From: Myxococcales bacterium
GTDB taxonomy: Bacteria; Myxococcota_A; Polyangia; Polyangiales; Polyangiaceae
Direction: 5' to 3'
Assembly: GCA_021847645.1 (NCBI GenBank)
Contig: JAJZQG010000015.1
Coordinates: 1-60,973 of the forward strand
DNA length: 60,973 nucleotides
The position numbers and the translations under genes are program-made. Every line of letters starts with the position of its first letter. Within the stretch, counting starts at the first letter, position 1. A model generated the notes under the pieces. The model did no database searches. It saw only the letters and a program-made list of their open reading frames with translations, and was not told where the DNA came from. Positions 55,746 through 60,973 of the stretch are shown here, piece after piece.

Positions 55746-56225
55746 GCTCTTTCGGGCTTGCGGTCGGCGCGGGGGCTGGGCCGCGGGCGAACTATACCCG
55801 CGCTCGGGCCGCGGCGCCCGACGTTCCCGCGTCCTGGACCACCATCGCTGAGGTGGCTGCCGTCCGCGCCGCCTGGGCCGGGCGAGCTCGGCACGCACTT
55901 TCCGCGCACGCAAGACCTGGGCCGAGGTGCAGCCGGATGCGTGCGAGACGGTGGTCGATCGCTCGCAGCACGTGCGCATGTCAAACTGCACCAGCAAGTC
56001 ATCTCCAAGCGATTCCTGCACAAGCTCGTGGTCGACGGGGCCACTGTCGCGGCCAATGTTGGCTGGAAGCCAAGCGTGGATCTCCTTCATTCCAAGCCGA
56101 TCGCGTGATCGGCTGATCCAGGGCGCGGCCGGTGCCGGCCAATGTTGGCTGGACGGTGCTGCGCCACGAGCCTCTGCTACGCGCCTCGCGGCACCGGTAG
56201 CCGCTCCAACGGATACGGGCTTCCT
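55746..56225. other. Intergenic region holding a structured repeat element
   Basis: This 480-base stretch lies between the lipoprotein gene (3' end) and the BatA-like gene (5' end), both on the minus strand. Its right half holds two GCCAATGTTGGC dyads and two perfect hairpins. Short open frames on both strands are weak. Because both neighbours are on the same strand, the element lies between a likely terminator and the BatA promoter region. Confidence 0.55.
56050..56153. repeat. 18-base direct repeats with GCCAATGTTGGC dyads flanking two hairpins
   Basis: CGGCCAATGTTGGCTGGA occurs at 56050-56067 and 56136-56153. Each copy holds the dyad GCCAA-TG-TTGGC. Between them are the perfect hairpins AGCCGATC-gcgt-GATCGGCT (56095-56114) and GGCCGG-tg-CCGGCC (56127-56140). 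The dyads look like paired operator sites. The hairpins could act as a terminator for the lipoprotein gene without a T run. Confidence 0.65.
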
Positions 56226-57536
56226 TCACGTCCCATCCCATCCGGCCATGCGCGCCATCAACCACCAGAATGCTTGCCCCTTCCGGTAGCAGTTGAAGCA
56301 GTGTGTGTGGTTCCAGTGCTGGCACTCCGCGCACTGCTCCCCGCAGCTCGCGCACCCCGAGGTCGTCGCTGATGGACACGAATGCGCGTCGCACCAGGTC
56401 GTGCACCACTCGCAGGCGTCGGTACCCTCCGGGTGGTACGTGCCGTCGGGCTCGTGCAAGTCGATCGCCTCGAAGTCGTACAACAGCTTGCCGTGAGCCT
56501 GGCAGTAGCTTCGGATCTGTGCGTTCCTCGCCATGGCGTTCGGGATGGGGCCCGGCTGCGCCCAGGTCTGCGCAGGTCCTGTCGCATAGATGAATTGGAC
56601 CTCCGGGTAGTCGGCCTCGAGGCCCGCCATCCTCGCAAGGTAGGAGTTGGCGACGAAGTCCTCCGTCACCGAATCGATCCCCGAGCTCCATGCCCACATC
56701 ACCACGTTGCGGTCGTTGCCCGGCGCGCTCAGTTGCGCGCGGGTGATGGGCTCCCAGTCCACTCCGTTCTTGATTTCGAGCACCGTCTCGGTGTTCTCCG
56801 TCATGAACGCCGGGGCCCACACATACGGCGCGCCCACGAGCGACTCGAGCATGTTCATGCCGTTGACCACCTGCGCCCCGTGGGACATGTGGCCGTAGAA
56901 CAACCGAAGACTCTGCTGGGCAGCCTGGATCCACACCGGCGGGATCTTGCCGAAATCATCCGCTGCCTTGTCGTCGGCGATAATTGCGCCGCCCGCGCTG
57001 CCTGCGCTGCCCGCGTCCCCGCCGCCTCCGTCGGTGACCGATCCTCCGCTGCCCCCGATCGCGCCACTTCCGCCGCCGCCCGTTGCGTTCGCTCCGCCAG
57101 TCCCGCCGATCGAGCTCGTTCCACCTGCTCCGCCGGCACCACCAACGCCACCAGCGCCACCCGCGACGTTGCCAGCGGTTCCCGCCGCCCCGCCGGCACC
57201 CGCGCCACCGCTCGTTCCCGCCGCCCCGCCGGCACCCGCGCCACCGCTCGTTCCCGCCGCCCCGCCGCTTCCCCCCATCGACACGTCCACCCGAGCATCT
57301 TCCTCGCGGTCCGGCGCGGCTGCGTCCGAGGCCTGCGAGCTGTCGGCCGAATCCGCCGAGCCATCGCTTCCCGCGCAGCCTGCCGCAGCGTCCCCGACCC
57401 CGGCGCTCGCGTCCGCGCTCCACGGAGCGTGGCCGCCCGATGCGCTGGGCGTTGCCTGTTCCTGCGAGCAGGCAACGATGGCGACGGCAACAATGCTCCA
57501 CCAGGCCGGCAGCGCCGGCACTCTGTCTCTCTTCAT
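56226..57536 (-). CDS. Lipoprotein with Gly/Ala-rich spacer and Cys-rich C-terminal domain
   Basis: The 436-residue protein has a lipoprotein signal (AWWSIVAVAIVAC, Cys23), then about 165 residues of low-complexity Asp/Ala/Ser and Gly-Gly-Ala repeats forming a flexible stalk. The globular part starts near residue 190. It has FYGHMSHGAQV, the ATGPAQTWAQ segment after a long strand, and a Cys-rich insertion (ACEWCTTWCDAHSC ... HCFNCYRKG, about 12 Cys) just before the end, GQAFWWLMARMAGWDG. The layout suggests a surface hydrolase-like domain on a stalk, perhaps SGNH-like, but no catalytic triad can be assigned with confidence. ATG 57536 is chosen for the signal peptide. Confidence 0.75.
   Translation of the reverse strand: MKRDRVPALPAWWSIVAVAIVACSQEQATPSASGGHAPWSADASAGVGDAAAGCAGSDGSADSADSSQASDAAAPDREEDARVDVSMGGSGGAAGTSGGAGAGGAAGTSGGAGAGGAAGTAGNVAGGAGGVGGAGGAGGTSSIGGTGGANATGGGGSGAIGGSGGSVTDGGGGDAGSAGSAGGAIIADDKAADDFGKIPPVWIQAAQQSLRLFYGHMSHGAQVVNGMNMLESLVGAPYVWAPAFMTENTETVLEIKNGVDWEPITRAQLSAPGNDRNVVMWAWSSGIDSVTEDFVANSYLARMAGLEADYPEVQFIYATGPAQTWAQPGPIPNAMARNAQIRSYCQAHGKLLYDFEAIDLHEPDGTYHPEGTDACEWCTTWCDAHSCPSATTSGCASCGEQCAECQHWNHTHCFNCYRKGQAFWWLMARMAGWDGT
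57181..57252 (-). repeat. Two tandem 36-base coding repeats in the Gly-rich stalk
   Basis: Bases 57181-57216 and 57217-57252 are identical and a partial third copy follows. They encode repeated GGAAGTSGGAGA units. The copy number is likely to vary between strains and sets the stalk length. Confidence 0.9.
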
Positions 57537-57803
57537 GGCCCCCTCGCACGGTTGTTTTCCTACCCATGTGTGTCGGGAGCGATTCTTCGCAACTGCCTTG
57601 GCATCTCCTGCGGGCATGGGCTTCCGCACGGACGGCGCAGCGTGACAGCAGGCCGATCCGCACGCCTGCGGCAGGCAAGTGCGCCGGCTCCCGCCGACGA
57701 GGGGCTGGCGGGCGGCAAAAACAGACCTTCGGCGAAATGGGACCGTTGGTGGGCAGCGCTGAAGGGTGCGCAGAAATGGAGTACAGTCCACGCGCGAAAG
57801 GCG

Positions 57804-58220
57804 ATGACCGGCTCGGAACTGCTGCAGATTCTCGACCGTGCGACGGCACATCCGTCGCGGGCGGCGTTTGCCGTGTTCGTGCTCATTGCGGTGTGGAGAG
57901 CTGCAACCGCGCCCGCGCCGCCCGCGCCTCCTGCAGCGCCCGAGGCGATGCGTAGAGCCGTCTATGACGCGATCGTCGACCAGGAGCGAGGCCTGCGAGA
58001 GCGCGCCGAGCACAACTTCCCGGGCGATGCGTGGTCGCAGGACGATGACTTCCACGCGATGGAAATGCAGCTCGCGCGCCGGCTGGCGGCCCAACGGGCA
58101 ATGTCGCTGGGCGACGCGCTTCGCGGGGTCGACGACGGTCTGCGCGATCCGGCCCAAGCCCGGCCGAACACGGAGCCGAAGAATTCGGTTCCACCGTGCC
58201 GGCCACGCCCGGTGTATTGA
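57804..58220 (+). CDS. Small protein with one hydrophobic segment
   Basis: The 138-residue protein starts MTGSELLQILDRATA, has one hydrophobic segment (AAFAVFVLIAVWRAAT, about residues 19-34), a Pro/Ala hinge, then a charged helical region (EAMRRAVYDAIVDQERG, EMQLARRLAAQRAMSLGDALRG). It may be a single-pass membrane protein with a periplasmic helical domain. The tail is Pro/Arg-rich. I do not recognise it. GAAAGG precedes ATG 57804, which starts the sensible part of a longer open frame. The last 25 bases overlap the YfhO-like gene, suggesting coupled translation. Confidence 0.65.
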   Translation: MTGSELLQILDRATAHPSRAAFAVFVLIAVWRAATAPAPPAPPAAPEAMRRAVYDAIVDQERGLRERAEHNFPGDAWSQDDDFHAMEMQLARRLAAQRAMSLGDALRGVDDGLRDPAQARPNTEPKNSVPPCRPRPVY

Positions 58221-60511
58221 CCGTGCTGGCCCTGGTTCACGCTCGTTTCGACTCGGCCGCGCGGCGGCTGGACTTCCGGCTGGCCGTGTTCGCCGCCCTT
58301 GCGTTGATCATCGCTTGGCCGCTGCTGTCCACCGCACCGGCCATGAACTTCTTCCGCGACGCGCAGGTGCTGATGCCCTACGAGTACACTGCGGTGCACA
58401 GCGTGCGCGACTACCTGCAAGCGCCGCTGTGGGACCCGTACTACTGCGGAGGCGTCTACGCGCTCGGCACCCCGCAAAGCCGGTTCGTCTCACCCACGTT
58501 CCTGCTCTCGCTGCTGTTCGGCACTCTCCGCGGCGAGTCCGTGACCGTCTTCTTCATGCTGATCGTCGGGCTCGAGGGCACCTGGCGATACAGCATGTCG
58601 CGGGGCGCGTCCGCGATCGGCTCGTTGCTGGCCGCGCCCGTGTTCGCCACGAGCGGCTTGTTCGCGGCGGCGCCTCCCCTCGGCTGGATCAACTTCTTCG
58701 GCTTCGAGTTGGTTCCGTGGGCGCTCGTCGGCGTGCGCCGGGCCGTGCGAGGTGATCCGCGGGGAGCCGTGGTTGCCGCAGGCGCGTTGGCCTGGATGGT
58801 GGGATTCGGCGGCACGTACGCAGCGCCCATGAGCGCGCTGTTATGCGGCTTCGAAGTCGTCGAGGCGCTGTTCACGAGGCTGCGACGTCCTCGCGAGCTC
58901 GGCACGGTGTTGCTGGGCGCGTGGCTGTGCGCCGCCCTGTCGATCGGCCTGGCCATGGTGCGCCTGTGGCCGATCGCCGAGAGCCTGGCCGATGCGCCGC
59001 GTGTCATCGCCGACGCACCGGGCATGACGTGGGCCCAAGCGGCCGAGGCGCTGACCGGGCACACTGCGCGGGTGGGTGAGAGCGTGCGCTGGGTGCACGG
59101 CGCGCTGATGGTGGGCATGCTCGCGTTGCCGGTGGCCGCGGTAGGGCTCGCCCGCCTGCGAGCCATCCCGTTGGTAGTGATGGGGGCGCTGAGCCTGTGG
59201 CTCGCCACCGGGTACGCCTACAACTACGGACTGTTTCGAGCGCTCCGTCACCTTCCGGTGTTTTCCGTCCTGCGCTATCCCGAGCGCTACCTCGCGTTCG
59301 TCGCCCTCGCGCTGGCCGTGCTTGCGGCGCTTGGCATCGGGCGAGTCGAGGCGTGGGCGAAGCGACGGCCATGGCTGCACCTGCCAGGCTTGGCGTTGGG
59401 CGTGCTGCTCTGCGCCAACGCGGCCATGCAGATAGACAACCACTACCGTCTCTCGGCGCCGCGGGATTTGGTCGCGCCGCCTGCCGTCGTGGATCGGCCC
59501 TTCCACCAGGCACGCGGAACGCGCTGGGCGCTGGGCTTCTACGCGCCCATGAGCCGCGGCAGCCTGTCGTGCTGGGACGCGTATCCGATTCCCCAATCGC
59601 CCTTGCTGCGCTCCGATCTGCAGCACGAGGAGTACCTGGTCGACGCGAGCTCGGGAACGGTCGAGCGTCGGGCCTGGTCGCCGAACCGGATTGACCTGCA
59701 CGTCAAGCTCGACAAGCCCGCGCGGCTGCATGTCAACCAGAACTGGCACGCCGGCTGGCGCACGAACATAGGAACGGTCGTGTCCGATGATGGACTTCTC
59801 GCCGTGGATCTGCCGCCGGGCGAGCACGACGTGACGCTGCGGTTCCTTCCGCGATCGGCCGTGGGCGGCGCGCTGGCCTCGCTGGCTGCCGCGATCGCGT
59901 GCTGGTGGCTGTGGCGTCGCGCACGCGCGGCGATGCTCTCGCGCCGGGGTCGCATCGCAGCTGCCGCCGCCGTGCTCGGTCCGTTCGCCGTAGCGCTGCT
60001 CGTTCGCGCGGTGATGGCCCAGCCCGCGGCTCCTCCGAAGATCGCACGGGGCCCGACGGGCGATGCGATCGTTGCCGACGAGCTTCCTGCCGATGTCCGG
60101 CCGTTGAACGTCGAGTACGCAAACCACGTGAAGCTGGTGGCCGTGACGCTTTCGCCTTCGACGGTGCGTGCGGGCGGCCTGGTGAAGATGGAGCTCTACT
60201 GGGAGACGACCGGAGAGGTGCCGCCGGGCGTGGGCGTGTTCGTGCACGTGCAACCGCCCGTGGGGGCGTTTCTCAACAGGGATCACGCTTTGATCTCATC
60301 GACGATGGACTTCTCCGAGGCGCCGCGCGGCAAGCTGCTGCGAGATGTCGTGGTGGTGGCGGTTCCGGCCACGGCGAGGCCCGAGACATGGACGTTGTGG
60401 GTGGGGCTGTGGATGTCGCGCGGCGACGGCTCCCGCGTGCCGATCGTTTCAGCGGGCTCCGCCGATATCGTCGACGGGCGCGTCAAGGCTGCGAGCTTCG
60501 AGGTGCGGTAA
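58196..60511 (+). CDS. YfhO-family multispanning membrane protein
   Basis: The 771-residue protein has ten or more membrane helices, starting with FRLAVFAALALIIAWPLLST. The motif FFRDAQVLMPYEY, at the start of the first periplasmic loop, and the following helices match the YfhO/GT-C-like family, which uses polyprenyl-linked sugars to glycosylate lipoteichoic acids or glycolipids in other bacteria. Further marks are HLPVFSVLRYPERYLAF and a periplasmic C-terminal beta-rich domain (from about residue 475, ending in DIVDGRVKAASFEVR). It probably transfers sugars at the cell envelope. GTG 58196 is used; TTG 58214 is an alternative. It follows the small protein gene with a 25-base overlap. Confidence 0.78.
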   Translation: MPATPGVLTVLALVHARFDSAARRLDFRLAVFAALALIIAWPLLSTAPAMNFFRDAQVLMPYEYTAVHSVRDYLQAPLWDPYYCGGVYALGTPQSRFVSPTFLLSLLFGTLRGESVTVFFMLIVGLEGTWRYSMSRGASAIGSLLAAPVFATSGLFAAAPPLGWINFFGFELVPWALVGVRRAVRGDPRGAVVAAGALAWMVGFGGTYAAPMSALLCGFEVVEALFTRLRRPRELGTVLLGAWLCAALSIGLAMVRLWPIAESLADAPRVIADAPGMTWAQAAEALTGHTARVGESVRWVHGALMVGMLALPVAAVGLARLRAIPLVVMGALSLWLATGYAYNYGLFRALRHLPVFSVLRYPERYLAFVALALAVLAALGIGRVEAWAKRRPWLHLPGLALGVLLCANAAMQIDNHYRLSAPRDLVAPPAVVDRPFHQARGTRWALGFYAPMSRGSLSCWDAYPIPQSPLLRSDLQHEEYLVDASSGTVERRAWSPNRIDLHVKLDKPARLHVNQNWHAGWRTNIGTVVSDDGLLAVDLPPGEHDVTLRFLPRSAVGGALASLAAAIACWWLWRRARAAMLSRRGRIAAAAAVLGPFAVALLVRAVMAQPAAPPKIARGPTGDAIVADELPADVRPLNVEYANHVKLVAVTLSPSTVRAGGLVKMELYWETTGEVPPGVGVFVHVQPPVGAFLNRDHALISSTMDFSEAPRGKLLRDVVVVAVPATARPETWTLWVGLWMSRGDGSRVPIVSAGSADIVDGRVKAASFEVR

Positions 60512-60756
60512 GGGGCTTCCCAACGACGGATTGGTCCACGACATCGTGGCTGAAGAACGGGACGAGCCTTGGATGGGGGCTCCCTAAGCACATAGCGCTT
60601 CTCGACGTCGTCACGGAAGGCCGGTATCTCGCATCGCGGCGTGAAGGTCGGAGACGGTGCTGCGACGCGAGGACAATCGCATAAAAGGGATTCCGACACT
60701 CCGGGGCGGGGTTGCTCGCGAAGTGGACGCCCTTGCGCGGCCCATACGCCCCGCAG

Positions 60757-60966
60757 TTACCCGCTCGGCTCTTCCACGTCGCCTGCCCGCCTGGCCGCGG
60801 ACCATTCGCTCACGGCTTCCCTCAACCGGGCAATCGGACCCGCGGACGACTCCGGCGCGAGCCACAGTTTGGGCTCCAACTCCGCCTTGCAGTTCCAGCA
60901 CACCAGCGCCTCGTCCCGCGTCCGGGTCCCGCACGAGGGGCACGCCCTCCTCCTGCTCTTGTCCAA
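60757..60966 (-). CDS. Zinc-ribbon protein (may extend beyond the right edge)
   Basis: The visible 69 residues begin with a Cys4 zinc ribbon (ACPSCGTRTRDEALVCWNCKAE, Cys at 9, 12, 22 and 25 or so). An acidic/Pro region and a short helix follow (GPIARLREAVSEWSAARR). TTG 60966 is a possible start, but the frame is open to the window edge and the real start may lie outside. This is the same kind of Cys4 module as in the SPFH, kinase and ParA proteins of this window. Function unknown. Confidence 0.6.
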   Translation of the reverse strand: MDKSRRRACPSCGTRTRDEALVCWNCKAELEPKLWLAPESSAGPIARLREAVSEWSAARRAGDVEEPSG

Positions 60967-60973
60967 CAGCCTG

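Noticed and set aside
55868-56108. A short gene or transposase remnant in the BatA upstream gap
   Set aside because: Frames on both strands have mixed codon use and no match to known motifs. The inverted repeats explain the structure better.
57181-57252. Tandem repeats as a CRISPR or mobile element
   Set aside because: They are coding repeats in the Gly-rich stalk of a lipoprotein.

Overview
The window is very G+C-rich with strong G/C preference at third codon positions, tightly packed genes and many start/stop overlaps. The gene content points to a myxobacterium-like member of the Myxococcota, probably on the Polyangia side. Supporting signs are a Ser/Thr kinase with an N-terminal zinc ribbon and C-terminal Pro/Thr-rich tail, a response regulator with a DUF4388-type domain, many lipoproteins with Cys-rich bodies and Asp-Ala or Gly-Ala-Ser tails, an alkylglycerone-phosphate-synthase-like enzyme (ether lipids are known from myxobacteria), paired ArsA-like ATPases and VWA/BatA-type membrane proteins. 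It reads as ordinary chromosome. I saw no tRNA, rRNA, CRISPR array, transposase, integrase or phage gene.

Layout. 1-5.3 kb: two lipoproteins, a sugar nucleotidyltransferase, an AGPS-like FAD enzyme and a beta-propeller lipoprotein. 5.4-8.1 kb: argS followed by a SPOR protein. 8.1-15.2 kb: a zinc-ribbon/alpha-helical protein operon (minus) divergent from an SPFH/zinc-ribbon protein, a Ser/Thr kinase and a receiver-DUF4388-TPR protein. 15.2-19.6 kb: a minus-strand operon of alpha/beta-hydrolase-like protein, DppC-like permease, substrate-binding lipoprotein and DppB-like permease, without ATPase genes. 19.6-25.7 kb: an A+T-richer repeat and promoter region, a MerR regulator, a sigma-region-4-like protein, purH, a ParA with duplicated zinc fingers and a ribbon-helix-helix partner. 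25.7-32.1 kb: an RluA-type pseudouridine synthase, a homocysteine methyltransferase, a tiny Cys-rich protein, a nonsense-interrupted secreted protein, an SDR enzyme and an RNase II/R-type exonuclease. 32.3-42.3 kb: a histone-H1-like DNA-binding candidate, a 3D-domain lipoprotein, ferredoxin, an orphan HExxH peptidase, a two-gene ArsA/Get3-like ATPase operon, malate dehydrogenase, an M29-type aminopeptidase and a Tat substrate. 42.4-50.6 kb: a very large exported DUF3857/transglutaminase-like protein, two small unknowns, a ClpP paralogue, a lipoprotein and an M3 oligopeptidase. 50.7-61 kb: a BatA-like plus double-VWA membrane pair, a structured non-coding element, a Gly-rich lipoprotein, a small protein and a YfhO-type membrane protein, ending in a zinc-ribbon gene.

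Housekeeping genes (argS, purH, mdh, RNase, RluA, aminopeptidase) are interleaved with envelope and signalling genes. The likely functional units are: SPFH protein with kinase and receiver-TPR protein; hydrolase-like protein with importer subunits; zinc-finger ParA with RHH; the ArsA pair; and the BatA/VWA pair. Recurring themes are Cys4 zinc-binding modules in at least six proteins, and family members that have lost a catalytic residue: an Ala for the nucleophile Ser in an alpha/beta hydrolase, an Asn for the catalytic Asp in ClpP, and a missing signature Lys in one ArsA-like ATPase. The clearest damaged gene is the secreted protein at 27914-29287, split by an in-frame TAA.
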